The notes under the pieces were generated by a model, which worked only from the letters and a program-made list of their open reading frames with translations, did not search any database and had not been told where the DNA came from. Below, in pieces: positions 15,972-24,987 of a DNA stretch of 64,000 nt. The stretch spans positions 1-64,000 of the forward strand of contig NZ_JAAVUV010000001.1 of assembly GCF_018449635.1 (NCBI RefSeq), written 5' to 3'. Made by a program: the position numbers and the translations under genes. Position 1 is the first letter of the stretch. Every line of letters starts with the position of its first letter. This DNA is from Caballeronia sp. dw_276 (GTDB lineage: Bacteria > Pseudomonadota > Gammaproteobacteria > Burkholderiales > Burkholderiaceae).

Positions 15972-17533
15972 GATCCGGTGCGCCTCGTGCAGCAGCTCGG
16001 CGAATGCGCCGCGCCCGGTACAGATGGACGGCGCTCAGCCTGGCGAATTCCCTGTCGCGCTTTCCGCTTCTCGCCGGCTTTGCCGGCACGGCGGTCGCGG
16101 TTTTGATGGCCGGCTTGTCCCTTGCCACGCTGTATCAGGGCCGCGAAGAGGCCCTCAGCCACGCGCAGGAGACATCGGCGAATCTGGTTTCGATCATTGG
16201 TGGCGACATTGCCCGTAACGTCGAAATTTACGATCTTTCGCTTCGTGCCGTGGTCGACGGCGCGCAGGACACCGCCGTCATGGCGCTTCCGCTCGACCTG
16301 CGCCGCCGGATTCTGTTCGACCGCGCAACCACCGCGGCGTACATAGGCGGCGGTTACGTGATCGATGCGCATGGCCGCGCCATCGTCAAGAACAACGCCA
16401 CGGCCGTGCCCGCCGAAACGTTCGCCGAGCGTGAATACTTCCGCGCCCATCAGCAGAATCCATCGGTCGGGCTGTTTTTCTCGCATCCTTACATGACGCA
16501 CGCAAACGGCGCGGCGATTGGGATGAGCCGGCGCATCAACGCGCCCGACGGATCATTTGCGGGCATCGCGCTGCTGACCGTGAACCTTCAATATTTCCGC
16601 TCGCTGCTGGACAAGATCGAGGTCGGGCCGAAGGGATCGATTTTCATTGTTCAGGATGACGGCGCGATGATCGTGCGCAAACCCTTTCTCGACAATGACC
16701 TCAGCCGCAACGTTTCCGGTTCGGCCTCTTTTGCCCGCATGACGCGCACGCGCTCGGGTTCGTACGTGGCGAAATCGCCAGTGGACGGCGTCGAGCGCAT
16801 CTACACCTTTGCGCACGTGCCGGGCACACCGTTCATCGTGGGCGTGGCGCCGGCGCAGGACGACGTGCTCGACACGTGGCGCGCGCGCAGCAGCGGGGTG
16901 GGCGTCCTGACGCTGCTGTTCGGCCTGAGTTTTATCGCGTTGTCATGGCTTTTGGCGCTGTCGTTGCGCGAACGGGCGCGAGCGCAGGAAGAACTCGTGC
17001 GGCTCGCGGGCACCGACGCGCTGACCGGCCTGCCGAACCGGCGCGCCTTCGACGAACGCATGGACGAGGAATGGCGGCGCGCGCGGCGAAGCAATACGGC
17101 GGTATCGGTATTGTTCATCGATGTGGATTATTTCAAGGCGTACAACGATAACTACGGCCACGCCGTTGGCGACGACGCGCTGGCGGCAGTTGCGGAGTGC
17201 ATCGCACTGTCGGTGCGGCGTCCCGGCGACATTCCCGCACGATACGGCGGCGAAGAGTTCGTGGTCCTCCTTCCCGACACCCAGATCGACGGCGCGCTTC
17301 ACATTGCCGAGACCATCCGCACGCGTATCAGGACGCGTTCGATTGCGCATCGGGGGAGTGTGATCGGGCGCCTGACGGTAAGTATTGGCTGCGCGACCGC
17401 CGCGCCGCCAGGTCTGGGCGGCGCCTACGGGCTGCTCAGCGCCGCCGACCAGCAACTCTACGAAGCCAAGGCCGCAGGCCGCGATTGCGTCCGTCCGATG
17501 ACGCTCGCGAACGTCGAAATCGCCCAGTCCTGA
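15968..17533 (+). CDS. Membrane diguanylate cyclase with periplasmic dCache-like sensor
   Basis: Makes c-di-GMP. The protein of about 521 residues has a first membrane helix near residues 33-53, a large periplasmic sensor of the Cache/PAS type (YIGGGYVIDAHGR, GPKGSIFIVQDDG), a second helix near 305-325 and a GGDEF domain. The active site is GGEEF (about 427-431), and an I-site RxxD (RPGD) lies five residues ahead, so product inhibition is likely. I preferred ATG 15968 (AAGG eight bases upstream) over GTG 15947. No phosphodiesterase lies nearby. Confidence 0.9.
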   Translation: MRSGAPRAAARRMRRARYRWTALSLANSLSRFPLLAGFAGTAVAVLMAGLSLATLYQGREEALSHAQETSANLVSIIGGDIARNVEIYDLSLRAVVDGAQDTAVMALPLDLRRRILFDRATTAAYIGGGYVIDAHGRAIVKNNATAVPAETFAEREYFRAHQQNPSVGLFFSHPYMTHANGAAIGMSRRINAPDGSFAGIALLTVNLQYFRSLLDKIEVGPKGSIFIVQDDGAMIVRKPFLDNDLSRNVSGSASFARMTRTRSGSYVAKSPVDGVERIYTFAHVPGTPFIVGVAPAQDDVLDTWRARSSGVGVLTLLFGLSFIALSWLLALSLRERARAQEELVRLAGTDALTGLPNRRAFDERMDEEWRRARRSNTAVSVLFIDVDYFKAYNDNYGHAVGDDALAAVAECIALSVRRPGDIPARYGGEEFVVLLPDTQIDGALHIAETIRTRIRTRSIAHRGSVIGRLTVSIGCATAAPPGLGGAYGLLSAADQQLYEAKAAGRDCVRPMTLANVEIAQS

Positions 17534-17658
17534 AGCGGGGCGCACGCGGCGCGCCTATTGGGATTCATCAGCGTAATTCGCCATTTCAACCAAGCACATG
17601 ATTTGCAAGGATTTTTTCCATCGGTATAATGCGACCTTCTCTCCGATGGCATCCTTCC

Positions 17659-18246
17659 ATGAGCCGACTACTCTTCTTGCTGACGTTGACCCTCGGTCTA
17701 TCGCTCGGTGCAATGCAAGGCGCCGCGGCTCAGGAACGCAGCATGGAGACGACTGCGGCCGTCATGGACCAGACCCTCGCCGCAAGCGAAGCCGACGCCG
17801 ACGCCCAGGCCAAGCATCAGGTTTCTCGTCTCATCTCGCAGAAATTCGGTGTTGCGCGCGCGAAAGCCGAACAGATTTCGACGGCGGTCATGTCGGCGGC
17901 ATCGAAATATTCGCTTCCTCCCGCGCTGTTGCTCGCGATCATCTCGATCGAATCCCGTTTCAAGGAAAACGCGCGCGGCGCAAATGGCGCCACGGGATTG
18001 ATGCAAGTCGTGCCGTCGGCGCATAAGAAACTGGTGCGCAATATCGACCTGACGGAAGCCGATGCGAACATCGAAGCCGGGTCGGCGATCCTCCACGGTT
18101 ACGTGCAGTCAGCACGCGGCGACGTGGATGCCGCCCTGAAAAGCTACGGCGGATCGAAAGCGTATGCAGAGAAAGTCAGTCTTCAGGTCAAGAAAATCTC
18201 GTCCCAGTTCGACACCGAACCCGCCGGCGCTCAAGCAGGCTATTGA
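17659..18246 (+). CDS. Lytic transglycosylase, SLT family
   Basis: Exported murein hydrolase of 195 residues with a signal peptide (MSRLLFLLTLTLGLSLGAMQGAAAQ) and a C-terminal SLT domain. Catalytic Glu98 is in ISIESRFKENARG, followed by GATGLMQVVPSAHK and ALKSYGG, the standard soluble-Slt motifs. ATG 17659 gives a clean signal peptide; the longer frame from 17629 adds ten unsupported residues. It stands alone 125 bp after the diguanylate cyclase gene. Confidence 0.9.
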   Translation: MSRLLFLLTLTLGLSLGAMQGAAAQERSMETTAAVMDQTLAASEADADAQAKHQVSRLISQKFGVARAKAEQISTAVMSAASKYSLPPALLLAIISIESRFKENARGANGATGLMQVVPSAHKKLVRNIDLTEADANIEAGSAILHGYVQSARGDVDAALKSYGGSKAYAEKVSLQVKKISSQFDTEPAGAQAGY

Positions 18247-18347
18247 GAGCAGCAGGCCGCTGCCGCCGCCCGTGCGCCATGTGGCAAGTCTCGCAAGTCC
18301 TCAGCGAATTCTATTGATCATCGGCGGCGCCGCATTGAGACGCGGTG

Positions 18348-20597
18348 TCATCCGTGCACGAGTTCGCGCAATTCATCGATATTGAACGGCTTCGCGAGAA
18401 TCGTCACGCCTGTGTGCCGCGCGCGCTCGAATTCATCGGCGTAACCGGTCATCAGCACGATTCTCTGCGCGGGCCATGTGCCACGCACTTTCTCCGCCAG
18501 GTCGATGCCGTTGAGCCGCCCAGGCATCTGAATATCCGATAACACCAGGTCGAAGCGTCCGCCTTCGTTGAGGACGTCGAAGGCTTTGTCGGCGGTGAGT
18601 TCGTGACGGACGTCGCAGCCAAACGTGGCGAGCACGGCTGCGACGCCCGCGGCAACTTCTTCGTTGTCCTCTACCAGCAAGACCGAGCCTGGACTCAGGG
18701 CCGCATCTTGCCGCGGCAATGCCGGGCCCTCGCTGTGCGTTTCCGCGTTGTCCAGCGGCATCCGCGGTGCGATGATCCAGCGCGGCAAGTACAGGCGCAC
18801 CGTCGTGCCCCGTCCAGGAACACTGTCGAGCCGCGCGGTCCCGCCTGCCTGCTCGCAAGCCGCCAGCACCTGCGCCAATCCAAGACCCGTGCCCGCGCCA
18901 CTCAGCTTGGTCGTGAAAAGCGGTTCGAACGCGCGGCGGGCGGTGACTTCATTCATGCCTTCGCCACTGTCGGTGAAGGCCAGGAGTGCGTATTCGCCAT
19001 CGGCGAGAGCGTTGTCGGCGGTGACGCGCACGTTCTGGCAGCGGATCGCGAGACGACCGCCATGCGGCATGGCATCGCGGGCATTGACCGCTATGTTGAT
19101 GATCGCGAATTCCAGTTCCGTGGCGTCCGCGCGCACGCCCCACATGTCGGGCGAAACCTGCACCTTGACCTGGATCTTCTCGCCCACCGCGGTTTCGATC
19201 AGCCCGGCCACGGCGGGCAGCCACGTAGTCAGATCGATGGCTTCCTGCTTGAGCGGTTGCTTGCGTGCGACGCTGAGCAAACGCCGGGCGAGCGCTTCGG
19301 CGCCGGCGGTCGCGCGTTCCACCGCCAGCACTTCCCTTTCCAGTCCGTTGAAATTCTTGCGGCGAGCCAATTCCATATTCGCCGATACCACCATCAGCAA
19401 GTTATTGAAGTCGTGCGCCACGTTTGCCACCAGATTGCCGAGCGCGCCCATGCGCCGCAGTTGCCGGCTCGAAGCTTCCGCCGAAAGGCGCATGGCGACT
19501 TCCGCCTGCCAGCGTTCCCACGCGGATTGCTGCGCACGCAACTGGCGCAGGGAAAACAGCACCAGTACCCATACCGCGATACACGGCACGGCCGTGATCA
19601 CCGCAATCAGCGCGTAGTGCTTGCGCCAGTTCGCTGAAATGACGGCCGTTGGGAAACCGCTCGCAACGTAAAGCGGGTAATCGCCCACACGGCGGAAAGC
19701 CAGGACGCGCTCGACCCCGTCCACGCTCGAATTCAGCCGCACGCGTCCGAACAATTCGTTGCTGCGCATGGCGGACGTGAACGCGGAATTTCGCGCGTGC
19801 GAAATGCTCGGTGGACCTGGCGGTTCGCGCACGAGAATGCCGCCGTCGCGCCGGTAAAGACCCACGGTCACGCCCGGATCGCCGTTGGAAAGATCGTTGT
19901 AAAAGCTTGAGAAATAGTCGCGTTTCAGCGCAATCGATACCAAGCCGAGAAAGTGTCCGTCGTTCGAACTCCGCCCCACGCTGGTTGTGAACACATCGCT
20001 TTGCGCGACCTTGCCGATAAGCGGAAGCGAAAAATACGGATCAGGACGAATGGCGCGGCCGGTGACAAAATCATCGCGCGAGGCGATGGAAACCGTCGGA
20101 ACCGGATAGAAGCGGTTGCTCGCCAGCATGTCGCCCGCTACGCCGAAAACCGTAATCCCGGCGACGTGGGAGAAAGATTCGCCGATCTCGCTCAGGCGTT
20201 CATGGATCGGTTTCTCATTTGCGCGGATGCGGGCGTCGTTGCTATTGCCGAGCATTTCCACCACGCGCGTCGACATCTGGCGGTTCAGGTCGAGCACTTT
20301 GCTCGCATGTTCGTCGGCGACGCGCGCAATGCGATCGGCGATATCGTCGGCATCCTCCATGCGGCGCTGGTAATCGTAATAACCGTAGCCAAGCAGGAAA
20401 GCGACCGGAAACAGAATCGATGCCGCCAGCACCATCAGCAAGATCCGCCGCGTTCCGGCGAAATTGCGCAAGGGCAGAGGCAAGTCGAGTGCCGCGGAAT
20501 CCGACGAATGCAAGGCGCGATGTCTCCAATCGGGGTAGCCCGGTGATCCGGACGAGCAAGCGGCGCGTAACGCGAATGCCACGTCCGGCCGGATCAT
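18348..20597 (-). CDS. Hybrid sensor histidine kinase with C-terminal receiver
   Basis: Protein of 749 residues: a membrane helix at about 50-72, a periplasmic double-Cache sensor at about 80-320, a second helix at about 328-350, a HisKA domain with His395 in NVAHDFNNLL, HATPase_c (NARDAMPHGG, GAGTGLGLAQV) and a receiver at about 628-745 with phospho-acceptor Asp in LVLSDIQMPG. The VAHDFNNLL type is common in hybrid kinases of this order. The sensor is of the same kind as in the diguanylate cyclase nearby, so both could read similar small molecules. No obvious partner regulator is adjacent. Confidence 0.9.
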   Translation of the reverse strand: MIRPDVAFALRAACSSGSPGYPDWRHRALHSSDSAALDLPLPLRNFAGTRRILLMVLAASILFPVAFLLGYGYYDYQRRMEDADDIADRIARVADEHASKVLDLNRQMSTRVVEMLGNSNDARIRANEKPIHERLSEIGESFSHVAGITVFGVAGDMLASNRFYPVPTVSIASRDDFVTGRAIRPDPYFSLPLIGKVAQSDVFTTSVGRSSNDGHFLGLVSIALKRDYFSSFYNDLSNGDPGVTVGLYRRDGGILVREPPGPPSISHARNSAFTSAMRSNELFGRVRLNSSVDGVERVLAFRRVGDYPLYVASGFPTAVISANWRKHYALIAVITAVPCIAVWVLVLFSLRQLRAQQSAWERWQAEVAMRLSAEASSRQLRRMGALGNLVANVAHDFNNLLMVVSANMELARRKNFNGLEREVLAVERATAGAEALARRLLSVARKQPLKQEAIDLTTWLPAVAGLIETAVGEKIQVKVQVSPDMWGVRADATELEFAIINIAVNARDAMPHGGRLAIRCQNVRVTADNALADGEYALLAFTDSGEGMNEVTARRAFEPLFTTKLSGAGTGLGLAQVLAACEQAGGTARLDSVPGRGTTVRLYLPRWIIAPRMPLDNAETHSEGPALPRQDAALSPGSVLLVEDNEEVAAGVAAVLATFGCDVRHELTADKAFDVLNEGGRFDLVLSDIQMPGRLNGIDLAEKVRGTWPAQRIVLMTGYADEFERARHTGVTILAKPFNIDELRELVHG

Positions 20598-20735
20598 TTA
20601 CGTCCCCAAAGCCGGTAGGCAAAACAGGCCGGGATCAGCTGATCGCGTGCGGGGCAAGGCTTCGCGTGCTTTGCATTATGTGCCGGAAATAAGAAGGGCG
20701 TGTGCGGATGGACGACGCGCCGGCGCGCCTTGGAC

Positions 20736-20771
20736 GAAAGAAAGCCGGCTGCATCTATCGATGCAACCGGC
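20736..20771 (-). terminator. Rho-independent terminator after the Gly-rich gene
   Basis: On the minus strand, an 11-bp stem (GCCGGTTGCAT / ATGCAGCCGGC with one T-G pair) is followed by TTTCTTTC. It lies about 25 bp past the 3' end of the Gly-rich protein gene. Confidence 0.75.
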
Positions 20772-20794
20772 CATCTTCCGGTTGAACTGACTGC

Positions 20795-21154
20795 TTATTG
20801 CGGTTTCGACATGGCGCCGCCGTTCGGCGCTGCGACGTTGCCGTTGTTGTTCGTGCTGCTGCCGTTGGCTTTCATGTTCGGTGCGTTGCCGGTTCCCGTA
20901 CCCACGCCGCCGCCCGTTGCAGTGGTGCCTGGCGCCGTGGCCATGCCCGCGCCGTTTGCGCCACCGGAGTTGGCGCCGCCCATGCCGCCTCCACCGCCCA
21001 CGCCCGCGCCATTACCACCGGCGCCTCCCGCAGCGCCACCGCCGCCACCGGCACCGCCGCCCGCCCCGCCGCCACCGCCTGCTTGCGCATAGACGCCGCC
21101 CGACAGGCCAAGGACAAGGGCCGACACCAGAATCTTCTTCGATATATGTTTCAT
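20795..21154 (-). CDS. Extremely glycine-rich exported small protein
   Basis: Protein of 119 residues with a clear signal peptide (MKHISKKILVSALVLGLSGGVYAQ). The mature part is almost entirely Gly, Ala, Asn, Thr and Ser, with long Gly runs at 26-60 and a less repetitive tail ending AAPNGGAMSKPQ. An upstream AGGAGG-like site (CTAGGAGGTTGC on the minus strand) supports expression, and its own terminator follows. No enzyme motif is visible. It could be a surface or matrix protein or a stress-induced structural protein; the function is unknown. Confidence 0.75.
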   Translation of the reverse strand: MKHISKKILVSALVLGLSGGVYAQAGGGGGAGGGAGGGGGAAGGAGGNGAGVGGGGGMGGANSGGANGAGMATAPGTTATGGGVGTGTGNAPNMKANGSSTNNNGNVAAPNGGAMSKPQ

Positions 21155-21253
21155 TGCAACCTCCTAGATATTCCGTTGATTGCGTTGCGAAGGACAAAGT
21201 CGCAACGCCCGCTCTTCCTACACTGCAAGCGGCGTGCCGCTCAAGCGGATATC

Positions 21254-21286
21254 GGAGGCCCGGTAAGCCTTGCCAGACGGGCCTCC
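21254..21286. repeat. Inverted repeat in the Gly-rich gene leader region
   Basis: A perfect 9-bp inverted repeat, GGAGGCCCG at 21254-21262 and CGGGCCTCC at 21278-21286, with a 15-base loop. It sits about 100 bp upstream of the Gly-rich gene start, with no T-run, so it is not a typical terminator. It might be part of a leader RNA structure or a regulator site. Confidence 0.45.
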
Positions 21287-21360
21287 GGGTGTTTACGGAT
21301 TACGCAGCACTTGTGACCTCGGCGTGCATGGACAAGGCATTGTCAACGGGCTTTCCCGGG

Positions 21361-21397
21361 GCTAAAAAGAAAAAACCGGGCTTCTCGCCCGGTTTCG
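21361..21397 (-). terminator. Rho-independent terminator after the Gly-zipper protein gene
   Basis: On the minus strand, AAACCGGGC, a GAGAA-type loop and GCCCGGTTT are followed by TTTTCTTTTT. It lies about 20 bp beyond the stop of the 21419 gene. Confidence 0.85.
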
Positions 21398-21418
21398 GTC
21401 CAGCATGATTCGCTCGTA

Positions 21419-21751
21419 TTACCAGCCTTGTTGCTGATAATAGCCACGCGGGGGCGGCGGAGCGCACGGCACATAGGCGCCGCGATAACTGTCGTAGCAC
21501 GATCCCGGCGGCGGGCCTGGTTGCGCATAAACCGGCTGATAAGCAGGTTGCGCGTAGACCGGCTGAGCATACACAGGTGCCGCGTACACCGGCTGGGGCG
21601 CAACCGCGGACCCTACCAACGCACCAATCACCGCGCCGCCCAATAAAGCACCCACCACGGCGCCACCGTCTCCGCGCCCACCGTGCGCGGACGCTTGACC
21701 TGCAACGGTGAGACTACCGGCCATCAACAACACTGCAGCTACGCGTTTCAT
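21419..21751 (-). CDS. Exported Gly-zipper protein with YAQPVYAQP repeats
   Basis: Protein of 110 residues. A signal peptide (MKRVAAVLLMAGSLTVAGQASA) is followed by a glycine-zipper segment GGAVVGALLGGAVIGALVGSAVA (about 29-51) that could insert in a membrane, then a Tyr/Pro/Gln-rich repeat (YAAPVYAQPVYAQPAYQPVYAQP) and a Pro-rich tail ending YYQQQGW. Similar small proteins are common in Burkholderia and are annotated as hypothetical or surface-associated. It is transcribed alone, with its own terminator. Confidence 0.8.
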   Translation of the reverse strand: MKRVAAVLLMAGSLTVAGQASAHGGRGDGGAVVGALLGGAVIGALVGSAVAPQPVYAAPVYAQPVYAQPAYQPVYAQPGPPPGSCYDSYRGAYVPCAPPPPRGYYQQQGW

Positions 21752-21877
21752 TTGAGTTCTCCATTCCCGTGTTCGGGACTATGGAAACGATCTTATGCGG
21801 GTAGCGAAGAAATAACTGATGCAGTTGGTAACGGATCATTTCAGCAGATACATATTAGTCCGCTGGTCTTGAACGGC

Positions 21878-22627
21878 TTAGGTTTCAGTCGATGCCCGCC
21901 GCAGCGCCCGCTCGACCGCGCCGGTCTCGCCCTGCGGCACGAAAATATACCCTTGTCCCCATACGGTTTGCACGTAGCGCGGATCAGAGGGATCGGCTTC
22001 AAGCAAGCGCCGCAAGCGCCAGATGGATACATCGAGGCTGCGATCCCTATAGCTTCCCGCCTGCCCGCGCAGCTTTTCGTTCAGCTGCGCGCGCGTGAGC
22101 ACGACCATCTCGTTCTTGACGAAGATCTTGAGCGTCGCGAATTCGCCCGATCGCAGCGGCACGCGCTGGCCGTTATGGCGCAACTCGCGCGCGGCGAAAT
22201 CGACCTCATAAGGACCAAACCGGTATGGCGGCCGATCTTCAGGCGCCCCTGGCGACGCCGCGTCGCGCCGTCGAAGGACCGTCCGGATGCGCGCAAGCAG
22301 TTCGCGTGGATCGAAGGGTTTGGCGAGGTAATCGTCGGCGCCAAGCTCCAGGCCGATCACCCGGTCGATCACGTCGGAACGCGCGGTCAGGAAGATCACG
22401 GGAATATCATCGCCGGATGCACGCAGTTCGCGCAGCGCGCTGATGCCATCCTGCTCGGGCATCATCACGTCGAGCACGACAATGGATGGCCGCTCGGCGT
22501 CGAGGCGGCGCTTCAGGCCCGTACCGTCGTGCATCACCGATACCGCCAGGCCGTGGCCTTGCAGATATTCGCGCACGAGATCGCGCACTACAGGGTCGTC
22601 GTCGACGAGAAGAACGTGTTGGGTCAT
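21878..22627 (-). CDS. OmpR-family response regulator without adjacent kinase
   Basis: Regulator of 249 residues: a receiver (Asp in SIVVLDVMMPEQDG, Lys in DDYLAKPFDP) and an OmpR winged helix (SLDVSIWRLRRLLEADPSDPRYVQTVWGQGYIF). ATG 22627 gives the standard start MTQHVLLVDDDPVVRD; the longer frame upstream is unsupported. It is clearly paralogous to the regulator transcribed divergently at 22877, sharing long identical stretches such as ERPSIVVLD, GDDIPVIF and LGADDYL. It has no kinase gene of its own nearby. Confidence 0.9.
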   Translation of the reverse strand: MTQHVLLVDDDPVVRDLVREYLQGHGLAVSVMHDGTGLKRRLDAERPSIVVLDVMMPEQDGISALRELRASGDDIPVIFLTARSDVIDRVIGLELGADDYLAKPFDPRELLARIRTVLRRRDAASPGAPEDRPPYRFGPYEVDFAARELRHNGQRVPLRSGEFATLKIFVKNEMVVLTRAQLNEKLRGQAGSYRDRSLDVSIWRLRRLLEADPSDPRYVQTVWGQGYIFVPQGETGAVERALRRASTET

Positions 22628-22876
22628 GCGATGAATTTTAAGACGCGCAACATGACTTTCGCGACAGGGATTCCTTTCCGCGCCTTTCATCGGATTGCAC
22701 GGGGGGTGGGCCGGCGTCCGGCTCACGCCAGATTGTCGAGCCGCGCCGCCAAAGGGTCCGCGCGGGCGGCGCATCAGAAACTGCCATATCCCCAGGCCTT
22801 GTCGCGTAAGAATCCGTAACCATGCCGGTGTCATGGAAAGGCCGCATCCTTACCCTGCACAGCTAAAATTTCCAGC
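22628..22876. promoter_or_regulatory. Divergent promoter region between two paralogous OmpR regulators
   Basis: About 250 bp between divergent starts. Both regulator promoters must lie here, so auto- and cross-regulation are possible. I found no clear direct repeat that I would assign as an operator. Confidence 0.35.
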
Positions 22877-23617
22877 ATGACTACATCGGTATTGATCGTC
22901 GACGACGACCCGGCAGTGTGCGACCTGCTGAGCCGCTTCCTGACCACGCGCGGGCTCGACGTCACCGTCCTGCACGACGGCACCGCCTTGCGCCGGAGGC
23001 TGGAACTCGAGCGGCCGTCCATTGTGGTTCTCGACATCATGATGCCCGGCGTCGACGGCCTTACCGCCTTGCGCCAGGTGCGCGCCGCCGGCGACGACAT
23101 TCCGGTGATCTTCGTCACCGCGCGCGACAGCGTGACGGAAAAAGTGGAAGGCCTCGAGCTCGGCGCCGACGATTACCTTTCCAAACCTTTCGATCCGCGG
23201 GAACTGCTTGCGCGTATCGACACGGTCTTGCGGCGGCGCGCGCCGGCTTCCTCGGCGCGTCCCGAAACCCGCGCCAGCGAGCGTTTCGGCCGCTTCGAAC
23301 TCGACTTCGTCACGCGCGCGCTGGTGAGCGGGACCGAGCGCATCCCGTTGCGCGACAGCGAATTCGCGTTGCTCAAGGTGCTGGTCAAGCATCCGTACAA
23401 GGTGCTGTCGCGGGTGCTGATTCACGATCTCGTGCATCGAGACGATGCCACCTTCAGCGACCGCAGCCTGGACGTTCCCATCTGGCGCCTGCGCAGGATT
23501 ATCGAAGAAGATCCGGCTAGTCCGCGTCACGTGCAGACCGTGCGTGGCCAAGGCTACGTGTTCATTCCCGATCCCGACGGAGTCCGCGACCGCCCCGATC
23601 GTGCAGCGCCCGTATGA
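22877..23617 (+). CDS. OmpR-family response regulator of a two-gene system
   Basis: Regulator of 246 residues with a receiver (Asp in IVVLDIMMPGVDG, Lys in DDYLSKPFDP) and an OmpR-type DNA-binding domain (SLDVPIWRLRRIIEEDPASPRHVQTVRGQGYVF). The last codons overlap the start of the sensor kinase gene by 4 bp, so the two form a coupled pair. It is a close paralog of the divergent regulator at 21878-22627, and the gene pair probably arose by duplication. Confidence 0.92.
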   Translation: MTTSVLIVDDDPAVCDLLSRFLTTRGLDVTVLHDGTALRRRLELERPSIVVLDIMMPGVDGLTALRQVRAAGDDIPVIFVTARDSVTEKVEGLELGADDYLSKPFDPRELLARIDTVLRRRAPASSARPETRASERFGRFELDFVTRALVSGTERIPLRDSEFALLKVLVKHPYKVLSRVLIHDLVHRDDATFSDRSLDVPIWRLRRIIEEDPASPRHVQTVRGQGYVFIPDPDGVRDRPDRAAPV

Positions 23618-24987
23618 AATTCTCCGGCAAATTTGCGCGCGGCTATTCTGGCCGGACCAACCCGTTCAATTCGCTGTTCGGGCGCATGGCGCTCATTTCG
23701 CTGGTCGTGCTCTTTGCCGTGCAGGCTTGCTGGTTCGCGGTGCTGACCGTGCAGCGTCCTCATCACGATGCCGAAGGTTACGCGCGCGGCCTCACGCTCG
23801 TGCTGGCCGCCGCGAACGACGACGCGCGCCAGGGCGTGCGCATCGCGCCCGCGCTGAACGCCAAACTCGTATTGGCTGCGAATCTTCCTGACGGCGTCTC
23901 GCTGCGCGAACCGGATCATGGTCCGATCGTGCATTTGCTGCGGGAGTTGAGAAATATACTGCCGCGCGGCGCCCAGATCGCCGTCGACGGCCCGAATCAT
24001 TCGCCGCGTCTGTGGGTGCGCTATCCCGACAATCCTAACTGGATCGTCACGCCGGTGGACTTGCCCGAAGCGGCGCCCATTCTCGTCGAATCCGTGGGCA
24101 TGCTGCTGGCGGCCGTGATCCTTTCGCTGGTGGCCGCATGGCAGTTGCAGCGGCCTTTGTCGCGCGTCGCGCAAAGCGCGCGGCAGTTCGGCACGGGCGA
24201 GCGCCCGGTGCCTGTCGAGGAGCGCGGACCGCGAGAATTGCGCGACCTGATCCGCGCGTTCAACCAGATGATGCGGCAGATCAACGACGCCGATGACGAA
24301 AAAGCCGTGATGCTTGCCGGCATCGCGCATGATCTGAAGGCGCCGCTCACGCGACTGAAATTGCGGGCGAGCGTGCTGGTGGATGACGACGCAGAGCGCG
24401 CCCATTTCATCCGCGATATCGATTCGCTGACGCGTATCGTGCAGCAGTTTCTGGAGTTCGCGGCAAGCACGCCGTCAGTGGGACCGGCGGTTGGCGTCGA
24501 TGGCTTTCTCGCGGAACAGTTCGCGCAGGACGAGGCCGGCGACGACGCGTTGTTCCGGCTGGAATTGCTGGCGGGCGAGGGATTCCGGTTGCCGCGGACA
24601 TCCCTTGACCGGCTGGTGACCAATCTTGTCGATAACGCGCTGGAGCACGGCGCGCCACCCGTCGATATCGGCACGGCCCGGCGCGGCAACGAGTGGTTGA
24701 TCACGGTGCGCGACTACGGCGACGGCATTCCGCCAGAGCGTCTCTCCGACGCCCGCAAGCCTTTCGTGCGCCTCGATCCTGCGCGCGCCGGAGACGGCCA
24801 TTGCGGACTCGGCCTGGCGATAGTCGGCCGGTTGGCACGCGAACTCGGCGGCAGATGCGAAATTGGCAACGCGCCGGAGCACGGCTTGATCGTGCGGATC
24901 GTGGTTCCTGTTGTGTCCAGCTATTCAGGCGCGGGCGGCGCGGCGTCTCAAACCACGCGCGCGCCGCAACCCGTCATGGCTTCCTGA
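23614..24987 (+). CDS. EnvZ-like sensor histidine kinase
   Basis: Kinase of 457 residues. Two membrane helices (about 26-46 and 153-175) flank a periplasmic domain of about 105 residues, followed by a HAMP domain, HisKA with the motif AGIAHDLKAPLTRLK and HATPase_c (NLVDNALEHG, DYGDGIPPE, GLGLAIVGRLA). This is the architecture of EnvZ-type sensors paired with OmpR-type regulators. It overlaps its regulator gene at the start and the downstream hybrid kinase gene by 14 bp at the 3' ends. Confidence 0.92.
   Translation: MKFSGKFARGYSGRTNPFNSLFGRMALISLVVLFAVQACWFAVLTVQRPHHDAEGYARGLTLVLAAANDDARQGVRIAPALNAKLVLAANLPDGVSLREPDHGPIVHLLRELRNILPRGAQIAVDGPNHSPRLWVRYPDNPNWIVTPVDLPEAAPILVESVGMLLAAVILSLVAAWQLQRPLSRVAQSARQFGTGERPVPVEERGPRELRDLIRAFNQMMRQINDADDEKAVMLAGIAHDLKAPLTRLKLRASVLVDDDAERAHFIRDIDSLTRIVQQFLEFAASTPSVGPAVGVDGFLAEQFAQDEAGDDALFRLELLAGEGFRLPRTSLDRLVTNLVDNALEHGAPPVDIGTARRGNEWLITVRDYGDGIPPERLSDARKPFVRLDPARAGDGHCGLGLAIVGRLARELGGRCEIGNAPEHGLIVRIVVPVVSSYSGAGGAASQTTRAPQPVMAS

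Noticed and set aside
20820-21100. Gly-rich tract as a CRISPR or tandem repeat array
   Set aside because: Repeats are irregular GGC/GGT codons without constant spacers; explained by protein composition.
20798-21408. Long plus-strand frames opposite the Gly-rich gene (Pro-rich or Arg/His-rich proteins)
   Set aside because: Complement of Gly codons gives Pro/Ala/Arg frames; no ribosome site or signal peptide, whereas the minus-strand gene has both.
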